Shown piece by piece: positions 18,603 to 28,282 of a stretch of DNA of 64,000 bases. The notes beneath the pieces are model-generated. The model had not been told where the DNA came from. It saw nothing but the letters and a program-made list of their open reading frames with translations, and did not search any database. Within the stretch, counting starts at the first letter, position 1; every line of letters starts with the position of its first letter. The position numbers and the translations under genes were made by a program. The stretch comes from Parapedobacter sp035556095 (lineage in GTDB: Bacteria; Bacteroidota; Bacteroidia; Sphingobacteriales; Sphingobacteriaceae): positions 434,001-498,000 of the forward strand of contig NZ_DATMFT010000021.1 of NCBI RefSeq assembly GCF_035556095.1, given 5' to 3'.

Positions 18603-18907
18603 TGTTTCAATATTTTCTTGACGTTCGATTGCGTTTCTTTTTTGATGGTTGAATCGGACTCGCCGCGACCTTCGCGATACATGCGTATCTGGAACGCGTA
18701 ATCGAGCAGCTGCTCATTGGTCTGCCTTACCTGTTCGTGCGCCGCGGACAATTCGACATCCTTACGTTTCAGCTCCGACTGGCAGTTGCGGTAATCTTCG
18801 CGGTTCTCTGACGCCTCATGGATATACATGCCGATAAATACCAGCGCGATGAAGGGTATCGGGTATTTTTTGAACTTGTCTAAATTCTGCAATACAAATT
18901 CTTTCAT
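18599..18907 (-). CDS. Small single-TM coiled-coil protein, candidate lysis accessory
   Basis: 102 residues with a helix at about 16-30 (YPIPFIALVFIGMYI) and then a charged coiled coil (YRNCQSELKRKDVELSAAHE onward). Its stop overlaps the start of the next membrane-anchored gene (ATGA), an arrangement reminiscent of spanin pairs. No direct functional motif is seen. Confidence 0.55.
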   Translation of the reverse strand: MKEFVLQNLDKFKKYPIPFIALVFIGMYIHEASENREDYRNCQSELKRKDVELSAAHEQVRQTNEQLLDYAFQIRMYREGRGESDSTIKKETQSNVKKILKQ

Positions 18908-18968
18908 GGGCCTTTTAGTCTGCCGCTAATATCCGAGTGGGTGGGCGCGAACGAAAGGACAAGGGGGT

Positions 18969-20885
18969 TTACGCCTCCACAAGGTCTATATGAGCGGGAT
19001 CGATGCGATTGGCCCGGATGTTTACCTGGATGCGCTCGATGTAAAAATTGCGGCCTTGCAGATGTACCTTTGAAGTGATGTCGAGATTGTGCAGGTCGAG
19101 CGGCGTGAGCAGAAAGCTGCCGGATACACGGGCGCGGTCGCGCTCAATCCAGTTCTTGAACCCTGCGTGGAAGTTGGCAAGCAATCCATCGTCACCCGTC
19201 CATTTCAACGATAAATCCCCGACGGGGTAATTTGATGGTGTGACCCGATACGGCGATAGTAGTGGATACTGGTGACTAACAAAATCGCTCAATACGTCTG
19301 TCATACCCCGATGGAACATGATGTTGGCCCCTTCGGGCCTCGCGCCCCTATCGCCCTGGTAATACGGCACGGCCCACCAATATAGCTCGGGCGGGATATC
19401 TACGGCGTTCTCGGCGGTTACCCAGTATTGTTTAGGAACGAGTGGCAAAGGCTTTAAAGATGCTACGGCATCGAATGTGTCTTGTGTGGTGTCGGGCGCC
19501 TTGCCATAGCCACCATCCAGTAGTTTAAACGTCATGTATTTGTTCGGCTTGGGCGACGGCGCTGGCTCCAACTGTTCGATGATGCATTCGTAGTAGGCGC
19601 CAAGCGATGTTACATTATATACGCGCGTTACTTGGTCGCCCGGATCAAGTACCTGTGCGTCGGCGTCGGTAAACATCGCCCGGAGAGAAGTGACGGAAAC
19701 CGCGTCGTTTTCGGGTATGTACGGGTCTTCACCTTCGTAGCCGTACTTGTATATGTGTTTTTTTTCGGTCGATATCGTTGGCTTGCCGATAAGTTTTTCA
19801 TCCCACTTCGTGGCGACGGGTTCCGCGATGATGTCTTTGTTCAACCTGATATCGAAACGACCGTTTTTGATGACCATGGATGCGCAAAAGAGTTTGAGCA
19901 GCTCTTTGAGTAGATCGGGGCCGGGATAGGCAGGCAGGAAATCGTTGAGCCGGAAGAAAGGATCAGTCGGGTAACCAGGTGGAAATATTGGGCTGGAACC
20001 GAACGGCGGTTTGTTTAGGAACATCATCCCGCCCGGGCCGTTAAATTGTACGCGGGCGCTGGCGTTGTTTTTCCAGTTTTGGAAGTAGGTGGATGGCACG
20101 ACGAGGTCTTCCAGCTCAGGGGCGTCGAATATGTTGGAGGCTAATGCCGAACCGAATATGGATGATAAGATGTAGTGGACGCGCGTGAAGGGAAATATCG
20201 GAGCATGAACAATAGCATAAGGTTCGCCGCGCACGGCTGGCGTGTCTGATCGTAGGGCAAATTCTTCTTCTTCCGGATTGTAATAGTTGATGTATTCGGT
20301 GTCCATCATCCGTTGGGGATATCGTAGTGAGGTTACAAACTCACCGCGCACCTGGCGTTGGTAGCTGAACTGCAGTGGCATGTTGTCTGTCTCTACCTTT
20401 ACCGGTGCTACGACCATGCGCGGGTCGAGACCGTTAGCGGCATCGATGGCCATCTGCCGGTACCGGCCGGCGTAGTTGTGCGGGTCGTCGAAGTCGATAT
20501 CGGTCCAGTCTGGCGTGTCAAATTCATAGAACTCCATCGGCATTTCGTAGATGTAGGATCGCATGGTTTCAGTCAGATCGGCGCCTTTGAAAGCTGCTTT
20601 GATGGTTTGCTCGAAGTTAGTGATGGTGACGATGCCGGTGGCGATGGTGACGGACTGGAAAAGGATGCGGCACGACCGAGTAACGGTGGCGTTGCTCTTG
20701 TGAGACGCTATACGGTTGGGGAAGTTGAATGTTTTGAGATTTCGCGCCGTGGCCGGCAACTCGAAGGTGAGGCTATACGGCGTGGGCACCCGGTCTTGCA
20801 GCATGAACGGGTTCTCGATAGTGAGTGCTATTTGGATATCGATAGACAAGTCTACCTTTTGGTTGGATATAAATATTTCGAGCAT
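18969..20885 (-). CDS. Phage tail protein (distal-tail/baseplate-like)
   Basis: 638 residues. It begins with MLEIFISNQKVDLSIDIQIA, a small beta-rich N-terminal domain followed by a segment describing strand and loop alternation, as in distal-tail or baseplate hub proteins of Bacteroidota phages. It sits 2 bases downstream of the tape measure gene, exactly where siphophage genomes place the distal tail protein and tail-associated proteins. The exact role is not proven by any motif. Confidence 0.65.
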   Translation of the reverse strand: MLEIFISNQKVDLSIDIQIALTIENPFMLQDRVPTPYSLTFELPATARNLKTFNFPNRIASHKSNATVTRSCRILFQSVTIATGIVTITNFEQTIKAAFKGADLTETMRSYIYEMPMEFYEFDTPDWTDIDFDDPHNYAGRYRQMAIDAANGLDPRMVVAPVKVETDNMPLQFSYQRQVRGEFVTSLRYPQRMMDTEYINYYNPEEEEFALRSDTPAVRGEPYAIVHAPIFPFTRVHYILSSIFGSALASNIFDAPELEDLVVPSTYFQNWKNNASARVQFNGPGGMMFLNKPPFGSSPIFPPGYPTDPFFRLNDFLPAYPGPDLLKELLKLFCASMVIKNGRFDIRLNKDIIAEPVATKWDEKLIGKPTISTEKKHIYKYGYEGEDPYIPENDAVSVTSLRAMFTDADAQVLDPGDQVTRVYNVTSLGAYYECIIEQLEPAPSPKPNKYMTFKLLDGGYGKAPDTTQDTFDAVASLKPLPLVPKQYWVTAENAVDIPPELYWWAVPYYQGDRGARPEGANIMFHRGMTDVLSDFVSHQYPLLSPYRVTPSNYPVGDLSLKWTGDDGLLANFHAGFKNWIERDRARVSGSFLLTPLDLHNLDITSKVHLQGRNFYIERIQVNIRANRIDPAHIDLVEA

Positions 20886-20887
20886 GG

Positions 20888-23800
20888 TTATAGATTTGCA
20901 CTGTTTTGAATCTCTCTATATTCCGCATCTTTCTCGTAGAAGCCACTTTTGCCCAAAAGCGAAACGTTTGCTGTGATTGGCTTTTCGAGATTCTTGTTTA
21001 ATTTCCGAACGGCATCCACGTTTTCGGTGAGTAAGTCTTCTAACTTCGACTCGTTAGTAGCCTTTTTTGGTGGAGCAACCCGGCGACTAATACGGTCCAT
21101 ATAGCCGCCCCTGGCGAAGCCATCCAATCGTCTGGAAATAGTCTGCCCCATAATATTTTCCAAGTTCAATGTAGAAATGGTGCCGTTGCGTTGGGCCGTG
21201 TCTATCACGTCAAGAACAGGCTTTACGGATGGATTATCTACAGCTTGCTTGCTAGCGACGAATTCGGAGCCATCTTCGCCTGTAATGACCGTGGGGCCAT
21301 GAACGTAGCCGCGCCGCGTTGGATCATAGGTCGCGTTGAACTTTCTGCGGTCCTGCTCCCTTTCTACTAAGAAGCCGCCATCGGCGTATCCGGACAACGA
21401 AGGCAGGGGCTGTTTGAGAATAGTCGCCAGTTGTAGCGCACCCATAAAACTAACAATGCCGGCCAATACGATCCCTGCAATGCCGCCTTGAGCAAGTACT
21501 TTTGTCACAGCAACCGCCGTATTGGCAATAGCGTTGGATATGGCGATGTTCCGTTCGCGTTTGGCTTGATCGTATTCCATTCGCGCCCGTTTCTTCGCTA
21601 GATTCTTGTCCAGTTTTTCGATTTCCCGGTTGTATGCTTCTTGACTAATCGTTTCGGCTTCCAGTCGCTTTTTGAGCGATTCTTTTTTACGGTTGTTGGC
21701 GTCTTCGAACTCCTGTAGTTTTCGCTTTTCCCCGGCAGCAACAAACGCGTTGTATTGCGCCCATATCTGGTTCATGGCCAAAAGGGCATTCGCCATATCC
21801 TGAACGCCGAGCTTCCCGGCCTCGAGGTTGGCAAATAACATTTCCCAATCAGATACGCTCATGCCGAGCACGTCTACTTTGGTGGCCTTATCTTCAGCGA
21901 TGTCGGTCTGATCTGGGTTGCGGAGCTTTGCCAGCTGCTCACGGACCTTGCGAAGGTATTCTTCGAGTATGGCTTTCTCTTCCGGGGAAAGGATTTTATC
22001 GGCAAGGTCGATGCCATCCCATTCGCCGGAATCCAATACGGATTGCATCAACGCTCTAAGCTCTTCGAGGTGCTTCCGGGTAAGGTTCGCCTCTTCCTGC
22101 TGATATTGGCTTTGAAGAATTCGTTTTGCCTGGTTGAGCGTTTTGATTTGGCGGAGTGCTTCTTGACTGAGCGCGGAAGAAAGTTTTTGTTTCGCCTGTT
22201 CCAGTGTGCGAACGCTGGACAGCTCTTCGTTGTTGCGGATTCGTAGGTCCGTAAGCTCGTCTTGATAGGCCTTCTGTCGATCTTCGACGCCTTTTTTTAT
22301 GGCTTCGGCATCTATCTTGCCGATGTTGGCTGCATGTATCGCCTCGAGACGCTCCAATGCCTTCAACTGCTCTGCAGTCAGTTCTTCACGTTTTTTACCG
22401 TAAACGCCTGCCAACTTGAGGCGCTCTTCGTGTTGCTCCTGTTCCTGTACATACTTAGGATCACGTGGGTCTAGCAGCTTGTCTCTATACTTCTTTTCAG
22501 CTAATTCACGCTTGAGCAATTCGGTTTCGGCTACCTTCGTGGTATTACTGGCTGAATGCTGGTATTTTCGGTTTATTTCGTCAGTTTTCTCCTGATAGGT
22601 GTTCTCAATGGTTAACAGTTTTTCCAGTTCCGCCGTTGTCATCTCACGACGATCTTTCCGGAACAGGCCTTCGACTTCTAATTGAGACTGATATGCCTTT
22701 TTTGCCTCTTCCAGCTCGGCTAAACGCGCGCGGTTGGCGGCGGCACGGGCTTTGGCTGCATCCGCGTCGTTTAAGCCAGGTGTCACAGTGCCACCTTCAA
22801 ATTCCTTTATTTCTGGATTGGATGAATACAGCTTGTTTAGTTCGCCTTGTGCATCTAGAATGCCTTCTGTTAGTTCGTTTATCGCGTTGTCAATGTTATG
22901 AATGGCTGTCACGGTTATTTTCGCAGCGGTTGTCGCCGCATTCCTTGTGCCGAACAATCCTGCAGCACCTACGCGCATCATGTCGAAGAAGCCAAGATCA
23001 CCGGCATCCATTCGTTGCTTTTCCAGCTCCTGTATTTTATCCTGCCGGGCTCGAATCTTTGCTTGAAGGATGATTGCCTTCGTTTGCGCTTCAATTGCTT
23101 TCGTGGCTTTACCTGCCAATATCTGTTCGTCTGTGTACTGATCTAGCACGCCGGGCATAATGTCCCGCAGGTTCTTAACAGCGATCAGCTTTTCGTCTCG
23201 CGTTCGGGTCTCGTCACGCAGTAACTTGGTCAGACGCTCTATTTCAGACTTTTGGGAATGGCTAATCCGTTCTGCCTCTTTCTCGGCTTCGTTCAATGCC
23301 TTCTGGGCGAATTCGGCTTCGTTGAGCCGCTTACTGAACGTAACCAACGCTGTGGCGAGCCCCAGTACCAAGGCGGCTGCGGCCGCATAAGGGTTGAGGG
23401 CTACTTGTATATTTAGCAAGCGCTGGGCGGCAGCAGCACGGGCTAGGTTACCCGTAAGCAATGCATACAATCCGTTGAGCGTAATTAGTACCGTACGTTT
23501 AGCTGCCATCAAAGCAGTGGTAATCGCCTCCCATTTGGCTACCAATTGGACTGTTGCATAATAGCTAACGAGGGCAACGGTCAACGGAGCGATGACCTTC
23601 CAATATTTTGTTGTGAAAGATATGAGTGTAATAAGCGTTTGTAGGAAAATGACCAATAGGTTGTTTCCGGAAGTGATGACCGGCCATAACTTTTCGCCGA
23701 GCTCGCGCCAGAACTTGGTGACTTCTTTCCGTGCCTTATCCAGTTCCGCCGCGGCGGTAGCATTCTTGATGTTGTATTCTTCGGTAAGCGATGTGCCACG

Positions 23801-25138
23801 GGCAAACGCATCGTTGGCCAAATTGATCTGATTGGTCAGAATACCGGTGTTATTGGCCAAAGAGCCGAGTACGCCGATGACGCGCCCACCGTCCAAACCT
23901 AGATCACCCAGTGTCGCGGCCAGTTCGTTGATACCATTGGCATTGTCCTTCACCCCGTGGAGCACGGCCGTGAATGCGGCCATGAAATCTTTTTCCAATA
24001 AATCTTTAAAGGCGTTTACCTCCATGCCTGCGTACTTGGCAAACGACGCGGCATCGCTGGATAGCTTGAGGAATAATTTGCTCAGGGCGGTGGAGCTCAC
24101 TTCTGACGTCTGGCCCAGCTGATCGAGTGTAGCTCCCAATCCAAGTATCTGCTGAACCGTAATGCCCGCCAGCGGTGCAACGCCTGCCATGCGCCGGGCA
24201 AATTCGACCATATAGCCTTCGTTGGCCGTTGAAGCCATACCGAGCTCGTTGATGGCGGAACCGACCTTTAGCAAGCCTTGCTCCATGCCGAAGGTATCAC
24301 TAACGCCGAAGATATCGACCAACTTGCCGACGGCGGCGACGGTTTGTTCCACATTTCCACCCAAATCTTCATTCAGGGCTACCACGAGCTGGTTAGTGGA
24401 ATCAATGAACCCGCGCAACTCATCCATATCGGTGATGCCGAGCTTGCCACCAATCCGACCTAAACCAAGAAGATCTTCCTGCGATGTACGGGTATCGAGT
24501 TTCTCCAACTCGGCGTTGAGCCCCATAACCGCTTCTTTCTCGGCATTCGTCGTCTTCATCACGTCCGCAATCTTGTCATCGAATCGTGAAAACTCATCGG
24601 TGGCTTTCCGTACACCGGTGATAACAGCTGTCATGGTGGCAAGTCCACCCAATGCGGAACTAAAAAAGTTTTTGATACCGTTGCCCATCCGGGTAAGCAC
24701 GCTGGCAGTGCGCTGACCTTGGGCGCGCAAATCATTAAGCCGAGCCGTCACCGCATCTATTTCTCGGCTGTATGCCTTGTATGCGTCGCTATCGGGTACG
24801 GATTGTTTCCGTAGCTTGATCAGATTGCGTAACGACCGTTCTAACGTATCAATCGATTGGTCTTCCAGCTTTAGGCTTTGATTGAGCCTATCGAGCTGTT
24901 TTCTGTTTTCGGCGATTTCTTTATTGTGTTTATCCAGCTCCGCGGTTAGCTCCCTGTATCGTTTGGTGTTTGTCAGTCCACGTTTCTCTAGCAGCTTCAT
25001 TTCATCTTCAGCAGCGGCGGCAGCACTCTTTGCATCTCGCAAGGCGCGGGACACCTTGCCGATATCCGACTGTGCCTTATTCCCATTGACGATGATGTTA
25101 AGGACAAGGTCTTCCTGTTTTAGTTTCGTCTTAGCCAT
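20888..25138 (-). CDS. Tail tape measure protein
   Basis: 1416 residues, the longest gene in the window. The N-terminal 160 residues are coiled coil. A TP901-type core follows (FDDKIADVMKTTNAEKEAVMGL, FAGGIAP-like segments such as FARRMAGVAPLAGI, and LDQLGQTSEVSSTALSKLF). Hydrophobic stretches at about 490-530 and 1215-1250 (LLVIFLQTLITLISF; IAGIVLAGIVSFMGALQLA) match the membrane-active parts of tape measures. Long charged helical repeats lie between. It sets tail length and is injected with the DNA. It overlaps the upstream 132-residue gene by 8 bases. Confidence 0.92.
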   Translation of the reverse strand: MAKTKLKQEDLVLNIIVNGNKAQSDIGKVSRALRDAKSAAAAAEDEMKLLEKRGLTNTKRYRELTAELDKHNKEIAENRKQLDRLNQSLKLEDQSIDTLERSLRNLIKLRKQSVPDSDAYKAYSREIDAVTARLNDLRAQGQRTASVLTRMGNGIKNFFSSALGGLATMTAVITGVRKATDEFSRFDDKIADVMKTTNAEKEAVMGLNAELEKLDTRTSQEDLLGLGRIGGKLGITDMDELRGFIDSTNQLVVALNEDLGGNVEQTVAAVGKLVDIFGVSDTFGMEQGLLKVGSAINELGMASTANEGYMVEFARRMAGVAPLAGITVQQILGLGATLDQLGQTSEVSSTALSKLFLKLSSDAASFAKYAGMEVNAFKDLLEKDFMAAFTAVLHGVKDNANGINELAATLGDLGLDGGRVIGVLGSLANNTGILTNQINLANDAFARGTSLTEEYNIKNATAAAELDKARKEVTKFWRELGEKLWPVITSGNNLLVIFLQTLITLISFTTKYWKVIAPLTVALVSYYATVQLVAKWEAITTALMAAKRTVLITLNGLYALLTGNLARAAAAQRLLNIQVALNPYAAAAALVLGLATALVTFSKRLNEAEFAQKALNEAEKEAERISHSQKSEIERLTKLLRDETRTRDEKLIAVKNLRDIMPGVLDQYTDEQILAGKATKAIEAQTKAIILQAKIRARQDKIQELEKQRMDAGDLGFFDMMRVGAAGLFGTRNAATTAAKITVTAIHNIDNAINELTEGILDAQGELNKLYSSNPEIKEFEGGTVTPGLNDADAAKARAAANRARLAELEEAKKAYQSQLEVEGLFRKDRREMTTAELEKLLTIENTYQEKTDEINRKYQHSASNTTKVAETELLKRELAEKKYRDKLLDPRDPKYVQEQEQHEERLKLAGVYGKKREELTAEQLKALERLEAIHAANIGKIDAEAIKKGVEDRQKAYQDELTDLRIRNNEELSSVRTLEQAKQKLSSALSQEALRQIKTLNQAKRILQSQYQQEEANLTRKHLEELRALMQSVLDSGEWDGIDLADKILSPEEKAILEEYLRKVREQLAKLRNPDQTDIAEDKATKVDVLGMSVSDWEMLFANLEAGKLGVQDMANALLAMNQIWAQYNAFVAAGEKRKLQEFEDANNRKKESLKKRLEAETISQEAYNREIEKLDKNLAKKRARMEYDQAKRERNIAISNAIANTAVAVTKVLAQGGIAGIVLAGIVSFMGALQLATILKQPLPSLSGYADGGFLVEREQDRRKFNATYDPTRRGYVHGPTVITGEDGSEFVASKQAVDNPSVKPVLDVIDTAQRNGTISTLNLENIMGQTISRRLDGFARGGYMDRISRRVAPPKKATNESKLEDLLTENVDAVRKLNKNLEKPITANVSLLGKSGFYEKDAEYREIQNSANL

Positions 25139-25529
25139 TACCAGCCCCTCCTTTCAGCCATTGCCGTTTGATGTTCAGCCGCACTTCGTCTGTCAAATCA
25201 TTTTGCACACGGAAAGCGATGGCATAATAATGACCCATTACGAATCGGTTGTGGATGCGGTAACCCTTCCGGCTTTTCCGTCGGCCCGCACCCTTGCGTT
25301 TACGAACCGTATCACGACGGATATCCAGAAACCGTTGATAACTGGGGTGAGTGATTTCCAATGTGGCCGACATCCCGCCATTCTCGTTGACTTGGAATGT
25401 TCTCTCGTTGATCAGTCGTTTTGTGTGGAAGACCAGTTGCTTGCGTATTTCACGGCCCTGGTTACGCAAGAAGCGCGCACCCTCTTCTTTGAGCACGTGT
25501 TGGATGAACTTCCTTTCGATTATGGACAT
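25131..25529 (-). CDS. Phage structural protein of unknown function (basic)
   Basis: 132 residues, strongly basic in the middle (RKRKGAGRRKSRKGYRIHNR). It overlaps the tape measure start by 8 bases and so is translationally coupled to it. Its position between the head-tail adaptor genes and the tape measure suggests a tail completion or tail-terminator role; sequence gives no proof. Confidence 0.6.
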   Translation of the reverse strand: MSIIERKFIQHVLKEEGARFLRNQGREIRKQLVFHTKRLINERTFQVNENGGMSATLEITHPSYQRFLDIRRDTVRKRKGAGRRKSRKGYRIHNRFVMGHYYAIAFRVQNDLTDEVRLNIKRQWLKGGAGNG

Positions 25530-25843
25530 AGCCTGAATGTTTCAAGCTAAGGTATTGTGGGGTGCTGGGGGTGGAAAGGACACGCCTACCGGCGCATGGG
25601 GGGTGGTATAGATGCTATTTTTTTTAGTCATATATCACCAAATGCGACCGGATTGCAATTGCAACTAAAAGGCAGGGCGGGCCGGGCTATCGAGTTTGTG
25701 AGCGCGAAAGTGATTTCTGGTCAGCTCCTGTTAAGATTTGAAAATCAAAAATTTAGCGAAAAACAACAGGACAAATAAGGCCCTATTTCGAGGTTTTTGT
25801 GGCGGTTTTCGGCCTTTTTTGAGGTGTTTTTACGGGGATGGCC
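25530..25843. other. Non-coding stretch upstream of the tail operon
   Basis: About 310 bases with no convincing gene; an open frame of 73 codons on the plus strand has atypical composition and no coding character. It holds the sequence where a tail-gene promoter would be expected, but I see no clear -33/-7 pair. Confidence 0.4.
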
Positions 25844-25869
25844 ACAAAAAAAGCCCGGATGTCGGGCTT
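25844..25869 (-). terminator. Rho-independent terminator (minus strand)
   Basis: The stem AAGCCCG (25851-25857) with CGGGCTT (25863-25869) is followed on the minus strand by a run of T residues (A-run at 25845-25852). It lies 24 bases after the stop of the 103-residue gene. Confidence 0.8.
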
Positions 25870-25892
25870 ATTCTATGGGTTGGACGTGAAAT

Positions 25893-26204
25893 TCAGGACA
25901 CTGCTACGTAACCGTTTTTAACGTCGTACTGGCCGATAAGGGAATTGTCTTCTATATCACGGATATAGAGCGGTTGTCCCTTTTTCACAAGAGCGGTGGT
26001 TCGGGCGTATGTATATAGGTTTTTGATGATGTTTTCGGGGGTAGGCCCGATGATTAACTCGCGGAATAGATAGAACGCGCCTTGGTCAGTGGTGCGGAGC
26101 ATGCCCTTCTTTTTCATGTCGTCGACCAATAGCATCAGCTTGGTCCAGTTGCCCACTGTTGATGGTTTTGCCTTTGGTGAGCGGGATTTGCGGAGTAGTT
26201 TCAT
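25893..26204 (-). CDS. Small phage protein of unknown function
   Basis: 103 residues, with a basic N-terminus (MKLLRKSRSPKAKPSTVGNW). No motif is recognised. Its start codon overlaps the stop of the AT-rich membrane gene upstream (TAATG), and a terminator follows it. It may be part of the inserted AT-rich cassette or a tail gene. Confidence 0.55.
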   Translation of the reverse strand: MKLLRKSRSPKAKPSTVGNWTKLMLLVDDMKKKGMLRTTDQGAFYLFRELIIGPTPENIIKNLYTYARTTALVKKGQPLYIRDIEDNSLIGQYDVKNGYVAVS

Positions 26205-26908
26205 TATTGCTTACTTTTTTTGAATGTTCGTTTTCCATGTTCACCTACTATTTTTATTAAAGTCAAATATTGGACTACCTTCTTGACTTCGTTCTCAGTT
26301 AACATGTCAGAATATGGCATTTCGATATTCTGTATTGTAATTGGTGCTCGATTCTTAATAATATGTCTAAAATCACTATTTCTTATTTTCAGCAAGTTAC
26401 CTAAAAACACAGGGTCCAAATAATTGTGAAAATAAATGATGCTTTCTGTTAACTTATCAAGCCGTTCACCACACTGGAGCATTAAATCAGAATAATGTAA
26501 TATTCGTTTTTCCTCTGTATCATACGAATCGGATAACTTCGAAAAATTTATTTTTTTTCTGTTTTTTCCAAGTTCTGCGCACCACCCTTCGAAATCCGAT
26601 ATATCCTTAATATTCATAGCCTCAGTGAAGTAGTGTCGGATCATTATTCCATTCGCAAGCATACTATCAGTCATCTGCCTTAATGATCCCCCCACATTAT
26701 TTTTCCACGAATTGTTATGCCGAATTGTTATTAAATAGTAGAAAATGTAAGCCGAACAATATGCAAGTAAGAAGTCGGTCGATATTTGTCCAATTTTATG
26801 CCCATACTCCAATATTTCTGGATAATTAACCCACCAAAAGTTGATACAAATAACAAGCGAAACACTTGAGATAAATAAAGTGGTTAGTAAGGTTGATATA
26901 TTCTTCAT
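26204..26908 (-). CDS. AT-rich two-TM protein, candidate moron
   Basis: 234 residues. Two hydrophobic helices near the N-terminus (ISTLLTTLFISSVSLVICINFW and TDFLLAYCSAYIFYYLITI) are followed by a cytoplasmic helical part of about 170 residues. Base composition is visibly richer in A/T than the structural genes on either side, which suggests recent acquisition. Position between tail and head-adaptor genes with a terminator downstream fits a moron, such as an exclusion or defence protein. No family is recognised, and the function is unknown. Confidence 0.65.
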   Translation of the reverse strand: MKNISTLLTTLFISSVSLVICINFWWVNYPEILEYGHKIGQISTDFLLAYCSAYIFYYLITIRHNNSWKNNVGGSLRQMTDSMLANGIMIRHYFTEAMNIKDISDFEGWCAELGKNRKKINFSKLSDSYDTEEKRILHYSDLMLQCGERLDKLTESIIYFHNYLDPVFLGNLLKIRNSDFRHIIKNRAPITIQNIEMPYSDMLTENEVKKVVQYLTLIKIVGEHGKRTFKKSKQ

Positions 26909-26924
26909 ACTACAAATATAAGCA

Positions 26925-27362
26925 TTAGTAGCTCAATGTCATAGACCAGCCGTTGAAGCCGCCAAACTCGCGGTATTCGGGGTCTATTTCTATGGATGAC
27001 GGGTCGAAGTCGTTCCAGGGTGAGCATCCCTCGGCTTGCTGTTCACCAATGTAGTCGATGATGGCGGCAAGTACGTCCTGCAGACGCTGGTATTGTTGCA
27101 GCTCACTGGCGCGGGCCTGGTCGTCGATGTCTTTTTCGAGCACGAATAACATCATGGTGTCGTGGGGCTGGTAGGAATCGGGTTGGCCGCTGTAAGTGGT
27201 GCTGGGCATCACGACGACCAGCCAGATGCCTTGCTTGTCTTTGAGCTGGATGGTGGCATGGCCATCGTGGGCGACAACGAGATGGCCTTGTACGTCGTGG
27301 CCCTCGGTTTTCAAGTGGGTCACGATGTCGGTGAAGCTGTCGTTTAGTTCGGTGATCGTCAT
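26925..27362 (-). CDS. Phage late protein of unknown function
   Basis: 145 residues, acidic, mixed alpha/beta (VQGHLVVAHDGHATIQLKD). Its start overlaps the stop of the upstream gene by 4 bases, so it belongs to the head/tail operon. It could be a head-tail joining or tail-completion protein. No motif supports a firmer call. Confidence 0.6.
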   Translation of the reverse strand: MTITELNDSFTDIVTHLKTEGHDVQGHLVVAHDGHATIQLKDKQGIWLVVVMPSTTYSGQPDSYQPHDTMMLFVLEKDIDDQARASELQQYQRLQDVLAAIIDYIGEQQAEGCSPWNDFDPSSIEIDPEYREFGGFNGWSMTLSY

Positions 27363-28282
27363 TTTTTGCGGTTTTTAAATTTACGTTCCATCTCTTTATT
27401 GTCGAGGTGGTTTTTGTACAAGTAGATCAGGATATCGAAGAGCCCGGCTTTGTCGGTTTTTTCTGCATCGCCGAATATGCCTTCTTTGGCTACGTCAAAG
27501 AGCAGTCCGGCCCATCCGATTCCTTTCTTTGCGGTGCCGGAAGCGGCGGTGGATTTTGGGAATAATACGGCTAGGTTGATGGTCTGGCCGTCGATGATGA
27601 TGTCTTCGGACTGGATGTATTTGATGCAGTAGGAAAACCATAACAGTGTCGTTTGTTTTTGCCATAGGGGAATCGCTCGGGTGAGCAGTGCGTATTTGCC
27701 GGTTTCAGTTGCATCGAAGGCCGAACGGCGGTGGTTCTGGCCGGGACGGTATAGCACGGCCATGAATCGGTTGAGCGCGTCGAGGGCTTCGGATGCGGTG
27801 TCGGGATCTTTGGCGGCCGCAATGTGGGCGTCCATTTCGCGGACGGCCGCTCGGAATTCTCCGAAGGTGAGATCGCCCAACAGATCGGCGGGACCGTAAA
27901 AGCTGTTTCCGCCCGCTGATATTTTGGTGAGCATATTTTTCACGGTGTCGATGTTGAGCTCCATTCGTGGCGGTTCGTCGTCTATGGCCGGTGCGGTGGT
28001 GAATGGCCATGCGCATAGCTGCTCGGCGAGCCGGTAGATGGTAGCGGTGATTTCTTCGTGCTGGGCGTGGGCTAGTCGCCGGGTGACGTGGTACTGGGGC
28101 GTGATTTCGAAGCCTGTGAGGTGCGCGAAGACGTAAATGCGGAATGCTGCAAAATCAATCGTTCCGGACACGACTTCAAAGGCGCGTTGCAAGATGTAAT
28201 CGCTTTGCTCTCGGGTGCATTCTTCCCAGCACGATGGAAGGGCGATGGTTTTATTCTTTTCGGGGATTTCGAGGGTGTGCAT
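27359..28282 (-). CDS. Phage head/tail protein of unknown function
   Basis: 307 residues from the ATG at 28282, which overlaps the previous stop as TAATG; an upstream ATG at 28306 adds 8 residues. It is mostly helical (DYILQRAFEVVSGTIDFAAF, FGEFRAAVREMDAHIAAAKD). It lies between portal-proximal genes and the tail genes. No catalytic motif is seen; a connector or tail-assembly role is likely by position only. Confidence 0.6.
   Translation of the reverse strand: MHTLEIPEKNKTIALPSCWEECTREQSDYILQRAFEVVSGTIDFAAFRIYVFAHLTGFEITPQYHVTRRLAHAQHEEITATIYRLAEQLCAWPFTTAPAIDDEPPRMELNIDTVKNMLTKISAGGNSFYGPADLLGDLTFGEFRAAVREMDAHIAAAKDPDTASEALDALNRFMAVLYRPGQNHRRSAFDATETGKYALLTRAIPLWQKQTTLLWFSYCIKYIQSEDIIIDGQTINLAVLFPKSTAASGTAKKGIGWAGLLFDVAKEGIFGDAEKTDKAGLFDILIYLYKNHLDNKEMERKFKNRKK

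Noticed and set aside
25557..25778. 73-codon plus-strand frame in the gap before the tail operon
   Set aside because: No coding character, no neighbours on that strand and no recognisable start context.
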